Source: JAFGGG01 sp964634205 (GTDB lineage: Bacteria > Spirochaetota > Spirochaetia > SZUA-6 > RPPD01). Taken from it: DNA of 64,000 nt. Positions 16,746-25,608 of this stretch are shown here, one piece after another. The notes beneath the pieces are model-generated. The model was given only the letters and a program-made list of their open reading frames with translations. It had not been told where the DNA came from and made no database searches. The stretch's first letter is position 1. Each line of letters begins with the position of its first letter. The stretch spans positions 21,000-84,999 of the forward strand of contig CAZWKE010000011.1 of assembly GCA_964634205.1 (NCBI GenBank), in the 5' to 3' direction. The position numbers were made by a program, and so were the translations under genes.

Positions 16746-17771
16746 CTATTCTTCCCCCTCTACTTTTAGTTCTTCGAACTCTTCCGCCTTTGTCTCTTCC
16801 AGTTTTTTTACCACCTGGATAGCCGCTTTATTACCGATGATCCCCGGTCTGCAGAGGAATTTTTTTCTGTCACCTATTTTCAAGGCCATCGGATCATTTG
16901 TTCTGACATTAGGCAGCCTGATCACATCGCCCTTTTTCAGGGCCAGCACGTCCTTAACCTTGAGCATCATGCCCCCGATTTCCGCCACAATATTCACGCT
17001 GACGGTTTCCAGACGTTCCCTTAAGATGTTGAGGTTTTCGGTGGTTGTGCCCCTCCGTACCGAGGAATACCAGTACTGGGCTGAAAGCTTGGAAATAATC
17101 GGTTCAATGGTAAGATACGGAATACAGAAGTTCATCAACCCGTCAACATCACCTACTTTGGTTTCCAAGGTAACCAGTACCACCATTTCAGTGGGCGGAA
17201 CAATCTGGGCGAACTGGGGGTTGGTTTCAATCTGTCCCAGCCGCGGTCGCAGATCAATCACCGTACTCCAGGCTTCACGCATATTTCCCAGAATACGCAC
17301 AATGATTCCTTCCATGACCGACTGCTCGATATCGGTCAAATCCCTGGAAAGCTTTGTTTCTTCTCCCTGGCCGCCGAACAGCCTGTCGATAATGGAAAAC
17401 GTTACCGAGGGATCAATTTCCAGAATGGCGGACCCTTTCAGTGGGTCCATGTTGATGACCGCCAGGGTCGTGGGATTAGGGATGGATCTGATAAACTCTT
17501 CATAGGTGAGCTGATCTACCGAGGCAACATGAACATGAACCAGACTGCGCAGCTGCGCCGAAAGCGACGTTGTGGTCAGCCGGGCAAAGGTCTCATGCAT
17601 GATCGATACGGTACGGATCTGATCTTTGGAAAATTTATCCGGCCGCTTAAAATCATATATCTTGATGTTTCTCTGGGCGGGCATGGCCTGGGTTTCAGGT
17701 GTCTCTACCTCCCCTGAAGATATCGCCGAGAGTAGTTGGTCTATTTCATCTTGAGAAAGAACTTCAGTCAT
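16746..17771 (-). CDS. fliM: Flagellar motor switch protein FliM
   Basis: FliM is the C-ring component that binds phosphorylated CheY through its N-terminal peptide LSQDEIDQLL (residues 5-14), nearly identical to the one in FliY. The middle CheC-like domain (ISIMHETFARLTTTSLSAQL, and IFGGQ-like RLFGGQGEE) and a C-terminal SpoA domain (LALKKGDVIRLPNVRTNDP) follow. The 341-residue length is normal. It is followed 1 nt later by fliY, so the two are probably translated together. Confidence 0.97.
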   Translation of the reverse strand: MTEVLSQDEIDQLLSAISSGEVETPETQAMPAQRNIKIYDFKRPDKFSKDQIRTVSIMHETFARLTTTSLSAQLRSLVHVHVASVDQLTYEEFIRSIPNPTTLAVINMDPLKGSAILEIDPSVTFSIIDRLFGGQGEETKLSRDLTDIEQSVMEGIIVRILGNMREAWSTVIDLRPRLGQIETNPQFAQIVPPTEMVVLVTLETKVGDVDGLMNFCIPYLTIEPIISKLSAQYWYSSVRRGTTTENLNILRERLETVSVNIVAEIGGMMLKVKDVLALKKGDVIRLPNVRTNDPMALKIGDRKKFLCRPGIIGNKAAIQVVKKLEETKAEEFEELKVEGEE

Positions 17772-17833
17772 CTACGTCCCCATCTTCTATTATATAACTT
17801 TTCCCACTAAAAGAAAAGGCCCCCGGTAATTAC

Positions 17834-18391
17834 TTACTGCGGAAAGGTCTGCAGTTCCTGGACCAGTACGGATTTTATCTTTCCGCTGCGCATTATCTGG
17901 TTCAGGCTGTAGGTAATGTCTCTTTCCAATACACTGAAATTATCTATTGTGAGCTCGCTGGCCTTTTTACTGCCTAATATCTTAAGAATAATATTATGGA
18001 TCTGCGGGTCCCGCTCGTTTATTTCCGTGGTCATGGCATTGTTTCCTTTTTCGTAACCGATAAACACCGTTGCCATGAACATATAGGGTGGATTATCCGA
18101 TGTCTGACCGCGTAATGGTTCAAGGTTTTTGTAAAACTGCAGCACCTCTGTGGAACCGCTTATCTGTTGTGATACCGGCGGCAGTTCCTGTGCGGGAACC
18201 CTGCCCTGCAGGGCAAGCTGAACCGTTAACCAGGCCACCACAATAACCAGTAGTACAACAATAATCCCAATCGCCGCCCATTTTAACGCCTTTAGGACCA
18301 GGGCCGGAACAAATCCGACTTTTCGACCAACCTCAACCTCTTCCGCGGCCTGGTCGGCTTCACTGTCTAAAAACCGATCTTCATCAGCCAT
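17834..18391 (-). CDS. fliL: Flagellar basal-body protein FliL
   Basis: FliL is a single-pass membrane protein ringing the stator units. The 185 residues have a short cytosolic N-terminus, one membrane helix (about 34-58: ALKWAAIGIIVVLLVIVVAWLTV), and a periplasmic stomatin-like domain ending in a conserved-type helix (ERDITYSLNQIMRSGKIKSVLVQEL). ATG at 18391 with GAGGTGA upstream. Spirochaete FliL is reported to affect stator function and orientation of periplasmic flagella. Confidence 0.94.
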   Translation of the reverse strand: MADEDRFLDSEADQAAEEVEVGRKVGFVPALVLKALKWAAIGIIVVLLVIVVAWLTVQLALQGRVPAQELPPVSQQISGSTEVLQFYKNLEPLRGQTSDNPPYMFMATVFIGYEKGNNAMTTEINERDPQIHNIILKILGSKKASELTIDNFSVLERDITYSLNQIMRSGKIKSVLVQELQTFPQ

Positions 18392-18414
18392 TTTATTTCA
18401 CCTCGCTTGCAAAA

Positions 18415-19146
18415 TTATAGATGTCCCGCTGTGAGAATCACTATATCGACCCTCCTGTTATCCGCTCTTCCCTCTTCCGTTAAATTGCTGGAAACGGGAA
18501 CCGTATCGGCAAAACCCGCCTCCTGCAGCCTGTTCTCCGGAACACCATATTCAATCAGATATTTTAAAACATTCAACGCTCTTGCGGCGGACAGGTCCCA
18601 ATTTGTGGGGTACTCCGAACCCTCCGCCATCGGGATATCATCCGTGTGTCCTTCAATCCGTACTTTGCGTTTTCCCACCTCCGGTGATAACAAAAGATCA
18701 CGCACCCGATACAGGACGTCTCTTGCCTGCTCTATTTTTACCTCCGCACTGGTCGGATCAAAAAACAGTTCTCCCGAAAGCGAGACGATGAGTCCGCGTT
18801 CGTCTTCTTTAATCCTGACTTTGCGTGTGGCAATTTCCGGTTGAAACAGGGATACCGCAAGTTTGCGTGCTTTGTCCAGGGCCCGTCCCCGTTCGGTGGA
18901 CGGCAGACTCATAATGTTATTGCCCAACTCGGCCAACTTTCCCACCTGCAGGGTGTTGCCCCCGCTTAACACCCCAAGACCCTGAAATGCCGCCAGGATC
19001 ATCCGCAGTTCACTGCCGTTAATCTCCGCTGTGGTGAACATAACCACGAAAAAAACAAGCAGCAGGGTGGTCATGTCACCGTAGGTGATCATCCAGTAGG
19101 GAGCGCCTTCTTCTTTGGATTTCTTTTTCTTCCGCTTATACGGCAT
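18415..19146 (-). CDS. motB: Flagellar stator protein MotB
   Basis: MotB is the peptidoglycan-anchored stator subunit. The 243 residues have a basic start (MPYKRKKKKSKEE), one membrane helix with the proton-binding Asp in YGDMTTLLLVFFVVMF, a linker/plug, and an OmpA-like peptidoglycan-binding domain (LFFDPTSAEV at about 120, RKVRIEGHTDDIPM, NWDLSAARALNVLKYLIE, RRVDIVI). The presence of Asp and the YGD context indicate proton coupling. It follows motA by 8 nt. Confidence 0.97.
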   Translation of the reverse strand: MPYKRKKKKSKEEGAPYWMITYGDMTTLLLVFFVVMFTTAEINGSELRMILAAFQGLGVLSGGNTLQVGKLAELGNNIMSLPSTERGRALDKARKLAVSLFQPEIATRKVRIKEDERGLIVSLSGELFFDPTSAEVKIEQARDVLYRVRDLLLSPEVGKRKVRIEGHTDDIPMAEGSEYPTNWDLSAARALNVLKYLIEYGVPENRLQEAGFADTVPVSSNLTEEGRADNRRVDIVILTAGHL

Positions 19147-19154
19147 ATCTTCCT

Positions 19155-19937
19155 TTAATCTCTCCCGGATTCCTGTTTAATAGCCTCACGCCTGGCCGGA
19201 GGTAAAAAGGCGATCAGTTTCTCTTCCAGAATACGCGGGTTGTCGCCCTGTTGAATAGAAAGAATTCCCTCTATCATAATCTCTTTGATCAGGCTTTCCG
19301 CCACGTCCCTATCTTCTAATTTATTACCAATAGGAATAAATAGCAAGTTCGCCATGATTGCCCCGTACAGTGTGGTCAGCAGGGCGGTGGCCATTCCCGG
19401 GCCGATAGCGGACTTATCTTCGATATTTCCCATGATTGAAATAAGCCCCAAGAGCGTACCGATCATGCCGAAGGCCGGAGCAAGTTTGCCCCAGTCCTCA
19501 AATATCTTTATACCGATACCGTGCCGCTCCTGGATCTTACTCAACTCGTTGTACAATACATTCTTTATTATCTCAGGATCGGTACCGTCAACAACAAGCT
19601 GGATTCCTTTGCGCAGGAAATCATCCTCAACCTCATCCAGATCGTCTTCCAGTGCCAGGAGCCCGTCCCGGCGTGCTTTTTCCGAGAAGGCCACCAGGCG
19701 GGAGATAATACGTTCCTCCTCCCAACTGGGGATACTCATAGTCAGGCGGACATACCTGAATATGCCCAAAGTCCGGGCAAGAGGATTTGAGATCATGAGG
19801 GCTGCCAGGGATCCTCCGATAGTAATCAATACGGACGCAGGGTCGATATAGGTGGTAAGCGGCGCACCCATTACTACGATTCCGAAACCGACCAGGACAA
19901 ATCCTGCGATAACGCCTATTATTGTTCCAAGATCCAT
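19155..19937 (-). CDS. motA: Flagellar stator protein MotA
   Basis: MotA is the five-copy ring around MotB that drives rotation. The 260 residues contain four membrane helices (about 5-25, 30-50, 150-172 and 182-205), the conserved loop EEDLDEVEDDFLRKGIQLVVDGTDPE, and the proline-containing third helix (LAPAFGMIGTLLGLISIMGN). ATG at 19937, 5 nt after flbD; SD GAGGAGT. Usual length. Confidence 0.97.
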   Translation of the reverse strand: MDLGTIIGVIAGFVLVGFGIVVMGAPLTTYIDPASVLITIGGSLAALMISNPLARTLGIFRYVRLTMSIPSWEEERIISRLVAFSEKARRDGLLALEDDLDEVEDDFLRKGIQLVVDGTDPEIIKNVLYNELSKIQERHGIGIKIFEDWGKLAPAFGMIGTLLGLISIMGNIEDKSAIGPGMATALLTTLYGAIMANLLFIPIGNKLEDRDVAESLIKEIMIEGILSIQQGDNPRILEEKLIAFLPPARREAIKQESGRD

Positions 19938-19942
19938 GTATA

Positions 19943-20140
19943 TTACTCCTCGTTCTTAAAGGCCCCAATCAGCCTTCTGTACTCAATTATCCGTGTAAAC
20001 ACAGACTGGTAGTCTTCTTTGACCACCAGTCTTTTTCCGGAAAGCATGATAAGTGTGGTATCGGGATTACATTCGATGTACTCTATCTGATGCGGATTGA
20101 TATAAAATATTTTTCCATCCAGCCTTGTTACTTCAATCAT
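19943..20140 (-). CDS. flbD: FlbD/SwrD family small flagellar protein
   Basis: This 65-residue protein matches the FlbD family: MIEVTRLDGKIFYINPHQIEYIE, then DTTLIMLSGKRLVVKE. It is found between flgE and motA in Borrelia, Treponema and Bacillus (SwrD), where it raises motor torque. It is not the transcription factor also called FlbD in Caulobacter. The ATG at 20140 has no strong Shine-Dalgarno; AAGGATGA lies about 14 nt upstream, so coupling from flgE is likely. Confidence 0.92.
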   Translation of the reverse strand: MIEVTRLDGKIFYINPHQIEYIECNPDTTLIMLSGKRLVVKEDYQSVFTRIIEYRRLIGAFKNEE

Positions 20141-20159
20141 GTGTCACGATTATTCATCC

Positions 20160-21512
20160 TTATCTCTTCAGTGTCAATATTTCCTGCAGCATCTGGTCGG
20201 AAGTTGTGATCGAACGTGAGTTGGCCTGAAACCCTCTCTGGGTAACAATCATGTCGACAAACTGCTCCGCCAGGTCCACATTACTCATTTCCAGTGTTCC
20301 CGAAATTATCTTTCCCTTGCCTTCTGTACCCGAAGGGCTGACCAGTGCAATACCGGAGTTATTAGATACAATATAATTATTCTCACCGGCTTTCTCAAGC
20401 CCCCCGGGGTTGGTAAACGTGGCCAGGGCGACCTGTCCTAATGCACGGTTCGTGCCGTTGGAATACACGCCGGTGATCACTCCGTTCTGATCGATTTTAA
20501 AATCTTCGAGATAGCCCAGACCATAACCGTCCTGCTTGATGGCTTTGGTGGTAAAGGTATCCGCGGCCTGAGTTATGCCGTTTGCCTGGCCCGAAGTGCC
20601 GAGTGTCAGGTTAAAGGTCTGTGTGGCCGCCGGCGCCGTGCCCGGCACATTATAGGTTACCGGGATCTGCAGCACGCCTTGGTTAATGGCTTCACCGTCC
20701 GCATCGGTAACCGAGATAATGTTCCCGTTATTATCAAAGTTCAGGGTAAAGGTATTTGCTCCCGCGCCGGCACCAAGATTGGCCGTGGCGTCCGCACCGT
20801 CTACGGTTGTGGTAACGATCCATTGATTGTTTACATCGGGAGATTTCGCAAAATTAAGCCGCAGCTCATGTGTATTTCCCAGGGAGTCGTAGATCTGAAT
20901 GGTTGCGGTATGGGTGTTTTCCAGTACGGTTTTCGGAGAGGCACCTTCCGGAACGGCTATAGCCCGCTGATCAAGGTTACAACGATAGGTGATGTCGGCA
21001 GTGGCCCTGGGAAGATCTTTGCTGTAGACGGGAATAACCATGTCTTCCATATCTCCGGAGGTGTTGATCACGTTTTCTCCTCCCTGGTTATGCGCCACCC
21101 AACCCTGTACTCTCATGCCGTTTGCCGGGTTGACAAGTCTTCCGTTTTCATCAAGCGAAAACGCCCCGGCCCTGGTATAAAACTGCCGGTCACCGTCTTT
21201 CACGATAAAAAATCCATCGCCGCTGATGGCCAGGTCGGTTTTTTTACCGGTGGTTTGCAGGCTTCCCTGGGTGTGTATGGTATCGATCGCGGAAACCAAC
21301 ATACCCAGCCCGACCTGCTTCGGATTAACACCGCCCACCTCATCGGTCGGCTTCGCCGCACCGGAGATCATCTGCGAGAGCATATCCTGAAAGGTCACCC
21401 GGCTTTTTTTAAACCCGGTGGTATTTACATTGGCAATGTTATTACCAATGACGTCCATCCTAATCTGATGGTTTTGTAATCCGGCAACACCGGAGTAGAG
21501 TGATCGCATCAT
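20160..21512 (-). CDS. flgE: Flagellar hook protein FlgE with lysinoalanine cross-link residues
   Basis: This 450-residue hook protein has the N-terminal rod/hook signature (MRSLYSGVAGLQNHQIRMDVIGNNIANVNTTG, in part), FlgE D1/D2 domains, and the C-terminal helix ending (GTLEMSNVDLAEQFVDMIV, then TQRGFQANSRSITTSDQML). It has a single Cys. Counting from the first Met, Lys is at 165 (VYSKDL) and Cys at 178 (TYRCNL), the positions reported to form the self-catalysed lysinoalanine cross-link in Treponema denticola FlgE. The hook of this organism is therefore probably covalently cross-linked. It follows flgD by 3 nt. Confidence 0.96.
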   Translation of the reverse strand: MMRSLYSGVAGLQNHQIRMDVIGNNIANVNTTGFKKSRVTFQDMLSQMISGAAKPTDEVGGVNPKQVGLGMLVSAIDTIHTQGSLQTTGKKTDLAISGDGFFIVKDGDRQFYTRAGAFSLDENGRLVNPANGMRVQGWVAHNQGGENVINTSGDMEDMVIPVYSKDLPRATADITYRCNLDQRAIAVPEGASPKTVLENTHTATIQIYDSLGNTHELRLNFAKSPDVNNQWIVTTTVDGADATANLGAGAGANTFTLNFDNNGNIISVTDADGEAINQGVLQIPVTYNVPGTAPAATQTFNLTLGTSGQANGITQAADTFTTKAIKQDGYGLGYLEDFKIDQNGVITGVYSNGTNRALGQVALATFTNPGGLEKAGENNYIVSNNSGIALVSPSGTEGKGKIISGTLEMSNVDLAEQFVDMIVTQRGFQANSRSITTSDQMLQEILTLKR

Positions 21513-21515
21513 AAT

Positions 21516-21995
21516 CTATTCCCCCTCACTGTTCTTCAACGTACGTACATTTTGATAGTCGTAATATTTTCCGTTCACAAGCAGTTGGGGAAAATCCCCT
21601 CCCTTTATCTCCTCTACCTTACCACTTATGAGCTGTCCCCCCTGCACGATATCGACGATCTTCCCTAACAGGGAAAACGCATTATTTTTCTGCATTAACT
21701 TCGAGACATTATTAATTTCTCTATTCATAGAAGCGATCTGTTTTGTCATATTATTGACCTGGTCCAGTTGTGAGATCTGGGCCATCTGTGCGATAAACTC
21801 CCTGTCCTTCAGCGGTTGGGTGGGATCCTGATTCTTGAACTCTTCGGTCAACAGCTGCAGAAACTCAGTCTGCCCCATGACCTTTTTAAATCCCTTGCCG
21901 TTGTTCAGTGGTGCGTTCGTCATTTCAACCAGGCGATTTGTGGCCGCCAGGTCTTTTGCGTTCAACACAGAATTGCTTAAAGCGCTGATATCCAT
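21516..21995 (-). CDS. flgD: Flagellar hook-capping protein FlgD
   Basis: FlgD caps the growing hook. The 159 residues have the core MGQTEFLQLLTEEFKNQDPTQPLKDREFIAQMAQ (cited in part) with the conserved LL.EL.NQDP-type motif, then SQLDQVNNM. The C-terminal Tudor/FnIII-like part is short. ATG at 21995 with AAAGGAG 6 nt upstream. It lies between fliK and flgE, the standard order. Confidence 0.95.
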   Translation of the reverse strand: MDISALSNSVLNAKDLAATNRLVEMTNAPLNNGKGFKKVMGQTEFLQLLTEEFKNQDPTQPLKDREFIAQMAQISQLDQVNNMTKQIASMNREINNVSKLMQKNNAFSLLGKIVDIVQGGQLISGKVEEIKGGDFPQLLVNGKYYDYQNVRTLKNSEGE

Positions 21996-22006
21996 AAAAA
22001 TCTCCT

Positions 22007-23197
22007 TTACAATACTATGTTTACCAGGGAATCCGCGGCCGTTACCTCTTCAATCGGAACACGTTCGTTTTCCCACAGATCATGCAGTTCCGGGGTGTTC
22101 CCCAGATCCTGGCCGTTCTGCCGCGCGTTTCCGCTGCCGCCCCTTTCACTTCCCACAAAGACGTTTATCATGGCCTGGTTAAACCCGTCATGTTTAAACG
22201 CATTGTAAAGGTTATGAAGGCTTCCCTGCACTAATTCCCTTACAGTATTATTGTCGACAAATATTTTGCCTACTATATTATTATCATGAATATTTACGCG
22301 AACACGCACGTTACCCAGCGACTCAGGCTTTAATACCAGCCTGATCTCGCCGTTTCCGCCGTCTTTGATCAGCATCCTGGTCTGCCTTACCAGTTCGGCA
22401 CTGAGATTCTTCTGCAACTGGGTAAACTGCGGTAACGGCTGCTTTGCCTGCATGTGTTTGACATCGAAGTCTGATTTCAGGTTCACCATACCGTCGTTTA
22501 TCTGTGTGTGTTTAACGAACAGCTTCATGTCCTTGGTATCCAAAATATTGTCCACCGGTTTAAGGCTTGCGGCCTCGGTTTTTTTATGATTGTTTTTCAG
22601 TTTATGGGCCGGCACCTTCTCCCTCAGGTCTACCACAATCAGCTTGGGGACATGAGAAGATTTGTCCGATTTTTGGGATTTCTCATTCTTAGCCGTTTTC
22701 AGGATCGCCTCCTTTATCGACAATCCCGCCAACCTGCCGGTGTTTTTCTTCTGCGGTGCCTTTGCCGCAATGCGCCCGCGAATCAGGTCCTCGATCTTTC
22801 GCGCAACCAGCTTCCCTTCCGTAAAATGAGTAAGAAGCTCTCCGATGGATTTTTTATCATCCTTTATTAACAGAGAGTCAGGCATGGTTTTTTCTTTCGG
22901 CACTACATATAACGGACGGAAGGTTTTTTTCTTCTTCAGATCTTCGACGGAGCTTTTATCCTTCTGTTGTTTTTCCGGATGCTGTTTCTTCACCTGCTTC
23001 TCGAAAACCGTCTTAAATGAGGCGGGTTTATCCGTATCCTGATTTTTCTTTGGATTTGTTCTGTTTTCTTTTGTTTCGTTTAATTCGTCGTTGTTTTTAG
23101 TTTTTTGCGTACCGAATTTCGGCGTCATGTTGTCCGCGGAAAAATTATCGTTTTTTGTGAACAACATGGTGATAATGGATGTATCTGTAATTGCCAA
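22007..23197 (-). CDS. fliK: Flagellar hook-length control protein FliK
   Basis: FliK measures hook length and triggers the FlhB switch. The protein (396 aa) has a long polar Lys/Asn-rich N-terminal ruler (1-260) and a C-terminal Flg_hook domain (about 285-370) with IRLVLKPESLGNVRVRVNIHDN and LVQGSLHNLYNAFKHDGF. The start is probably the TTG at 23197: GGGGAGG lies 6 nt before it. A TTG at 23212 overlaps that Shine-Dalgarno. The extent of Lys in the ruler is typical of fast-evolving FliK. Confidence 0.85.
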   Translation of the reverse strand: MAITDTSIITMLFTKNDNFSADNMTPKFGTQKTKNNDELNETKENRTNPKKNQDTDKPASFKTVFEKQVKKQHPEKQQKDKSSVEDLKKKKTFRPLYVVPKEKTMPDSLLIKDDKKSIGELLTHFTEGKLVARKIEDLIRGRIAAKAPQKKNTGRLAGLSIKEAILKTAKNEKSQKSDKSSHVPKLIVVDLREKVPAHKLKNNHKKTEAASLKPVDNILDTKDMKLFVKHTQINDGMVNLKSDFDVKHMQAKQPLPQFTQLQKNLSAELVRQTRMLIKDGGNGEIRLVLKPESLGNVRVRVNIHDNNIVGKIFVDNNTVRELVQGSLHNLYNAFKHDGFNQAMINVFVGSERGGSGNARQNGQDLGNTPELHDLWENERVPIEEVTAADSLVNIVL

Positions 23198-23221
23198 AGG
23201 CAACCTCCCCAAAGGGTGATT

Positions 23222-23827
23222 TTACCTCCATTGTTCCTGTATCTCCGCCGCCTTATCCGGCGGCATGATGCTTAACCAGTACGGTACGATGGAATCCACG
23301 CCCTGCTGCTGCGCCATCCGTTCGGTTACCTTCATGACCTCTATCACTTCCTGCACGTTCATCTTCAGCATCACATTTACAGCGTCTTTTGGAGGCATCC
23401 CCAAAAACTGGCTGGACATCTGTTCCAGCCGTCTCATTCTATCATCGCCCTCTTTTGATTGCTGATTAAGCAATTTTTCTCTCTCCGACAACTGTTTTTC
23501 GCGTTCCGACAGGTCCTCCATTTTCTGGCTAACTTCGCTGTTTTTGTTGTTTACCTCAGCCTGCAGTTTTGACACCTCCTGCTGCAGGAGGTCCACCGCC
23601 TCGTAATCCTTGGCAAGCCGCTGTTTGGAAAGCAGCATGGGATCTTCCACATCGATTTTGGTTTCCGCTTTAATATTGAAAAGGCTGTAAAACGGAGAGA
23701 GAAATGTCCGTGCATCCACTATACCCAGGCTGTTAAGCACAAAAAGCCCCAGAATAAACAACAACACGACAATCAACAACAATACAAATATTCGCAGACT
23801 TACGGGTATGGAACTGTATTCAGCCAT
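23222..23827 (-). CDS. flbB: Periplasmic flagellar collar protein FlbB
   Basis: FlbB is a spirochaete-specific base of the flagellar collar around the periplasmic motor. The 201 residues contain one N-terminal membrane helix (about 11-34, LRIFVLLLIVVLLFILGLFV), a long coiled coil (about 75-130) and a MgtE-N/MotE-like C-terminal domain (LGMPPKDAVNVMLKMNVQEVIEVM, then IMPPDKAAEIQEQW). It lies between fliJ and fliK as in Borrelia and Treponema. This gene is one of the best lineage markers in the window. Confidence 0.93.
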   Translation of the reverse strand: MAEYSSIPVSLRIFVLLLIVVLLFILGLFVLNSLGIVDARTFLSPFYSLFNIKAETKIDVEDPMLLSKQRLAKDYEAVDLLQQEVSKLQAEVNNKNSEVSQKMEDLSEREKQLSEREKLLNQQSKEGDDRMRRLEQMSSQFLGMPPKDAVNVMLKMNVQEVIEVMKVTERMAQQQGVDSIVPYWLSIMPPDKAAEIQEQWR

Positions 23828-23845
23828 AATCTTCCTCCTTTATGG

Positions 23846-24292
23846 TTAGTTGACCTTTTTCCGGATCAGCGCTCCGTTATTTATTTCATCGATAATTTTA
23901 AACTCTTCTTTTTTTCCTTCGTTATAATACTCTTCTTCTTTTCTCTGCCGCAGTTTTTCCAGTACCTTCTTCTCTTTGGATACCTCAAGATATTTCATTT
24001 TTACCTTGTCACGTTCTCTCTTTTTTTGCTCCAAAGCAATCCCGAAATTAATGATATCCTGTTTCATGCGCGCGATATACCGTTCGTTGGCCATAAGCTC
24101 GTAAAGATCGATCTTCCCCGTAAAACGTGTACGGTCGTCCAGGGTATGCGAGATGTTTTCTTTGCTCTGCACTATCTTGTTTTGCAGGAGGATACACTGC
24201 CCTGTAATATCGGCCAGCTTCAACTCCCATTCACGTTCCCGGTAGCGCCTGATGGTAAGCAGTCGTTCCAGGCGGAACTGAAAGCGTTTCAC
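23846..24292 (-). CDS. fliJ: Flagellar export chaperone FliJ
   Basis: FliJ is the coiled-coil stalk of the FliHIJ export ATPase. The 148 residues are nearly all helical, beginning KRFQFRLERLLTIRRYREREWELKLA, the usual FliJ start. The GTG at 24292 overlaps the fliI stop as GTGA, so the two are coupled. Borrelia calls this gene flbA. Confidence 0.93.
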   Translation of the reverse strand: MKRFQFRLERLLTIRRYREREWELKLADITGQCILLQNKIVQSKENISHTLDDRTRFTGKIDLYELMANERYIARMKQDIINFGIALEQKKRERDKVKMKYLEVSKEKKVLEKLRQRKEEEYYNEGKKEEFKIIDEINNGALIRKKVN

Positions 24293-25605
24293 AGCTCGAT
24301 CCCCGCTATGTCGGCCACACCGGCAAAGGTGTCCGCGAGTACGGACTTTTCCAAAATAGCCTGACGCAAAAAATCGTTTATCTTCGGCATCTTCTCGATG
24401 GCCTCGTCTATCTCAGGGTTTGAACCCGCCGCATACGCCCCTACATTGATCAGGTCCTCGGCGTCATAATACACGGCCAGCATGCGCTTAATGTATCCGG
24501 CCGCTTTCTGTAATTCCGCCTGGGTTACGTAAATACTGAGCCGGGAGATAGACTGCAGCACATCAACCGCCGGATAATGATTTTTCTGGGCCAGTTTTCT
24601 GCTTAAAACCACATGTCCGTCAAGAATACCCCTTACCGCGTCCGCTATGGGTTCATCCATATCGTCACCCTCAACCAGGATCGTATAAAACCCGGTAATG
24701 GTACCGTGCTCCGAGGTCCCGCAGCGCTCAAGCAGTTTGGGTAGCATGGAAAACACCGAAGGGGTAAAACCCCGGTTTGCCGGCGGTTCCCCCACTGCCA
24801 GCCCGATCTCCCGCTGCGCACGGGCAAAACGTGTTACCGAATCAAACATCAGCATCACGTCCTTCCCCGTGTCCCGGAAATATTCGGCAATCGAAGTGGC
24901 GACAAACGCCCCCCTGATGCGTGCCAGCGGCGGCTTGTTGGACGAAGCCACAATGATGACCGAACGCTTCAGGCCTTCCTCGCCCAGGTCATTTTCTATA
25001 AACTCCCTGACCTCCCGGCCCCGCTCTCCGATAAGGGCGATCACATTGACATCCGCCGAGGTATTCCTGGCGATCATCCCCAATATTGTTGATTTCCCCA
25101 CACCGCTTCCGGAAAAAATACCCATGCGCTGGCCCTTGCCCACGGTCAGAAGGCCGTCGATGGAGCGTACTCCCGTGGCCACCGGTTCCGCGATTCGCTT
25201 GCGGTGTAATACGTGGGGCGGGGTATTAAAGATGGAGGCCCATTGCGGTGACCCTATGTCACCCTTCCCGTCCATGGGTCTGCCCATTGAATCCAGCACA
25301 CGGCCCAGTAATTTTTCCGAAACAGGGACGCTTAAGTAGTGCCCCATGGCGATGACAATACAACCGACCTCGATCCCCTCCATTTCATCATACGGCATCA
25401 GCTGGACGGTGTTCCCGCTTAACCCCACCACCTCGGCCCAGACCATGCCGCTGCCCTTGGGAATCAGTATCTGGCAAAGCTCACCCACTACGGCCATGGG
25501 CCCGCTGCTCTCAATCAAGAGGCCCCTGATCCGTTCCACCACACCGGTGCATTTTATGGGGTCCATCTTCTCAACCACTTTGGTATATTTATCAAAAATA
25601 CTCAT
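24289..25605 (-). CDS. fliI: Flagellum-specific ATP synthase FliI
   Basis: FliI is the hexameric ATPase that energises early flagellar export. The 438 residues have the P-loop GSGVGKSTILG (about 168-178), ALIGERGREVREF, Walker B VMLMFDSVTRFARAQREIGL and the GEPP motif, all typical of FliI rather than an F1-beta subunit. It follows fliH by 3 nt. Confidence 0.97.
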   Translation of the reverse strand: MSIFDKYTKVVEKMDPIKCTGVVERIRGLLIESSGPMAVVGELCQILIPKGSGMVWAEVVGLSGNTVQLMPYDEMEGIEVGCIVIAMGHYLSVPVSEKLLGRVLDSMGRPMDGKGDIGSPQWASIFNTPPHVLHRKRIAEPVATGVRSIDGLLTVGKGQRMGIFSGSGVGKSTILGMIARNTSADVNVIALIGERGREVREFIENDLGEEGLKRSVIIVASSNKPPLARIRGAFVATSIAEYFRDTGKDVMLMFDSVTRFARAQREIGLAVGEPPANRGFTPSVFSMLPKLLERCGTSEHGTITGFYTILVEGDDMDEPIADAVRGILDGHVVLSRKLAQKNHYPAVDVLQSISRLSIYVTQAELQKAAGYIKRMLAVYYDAEDLINVGAYAAGSNPEIDEAIEKMPKINDFLRQAILEKSVLADTFAGVADIAGIEL

Positions 25606-25608
25606 CCG

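Noticed and set aside
18525..18545. Third copy of the island repeat inside motB
   Set aside because: Only 13 nt match, fully inside conserved MotB coding sequence; chance similarity.
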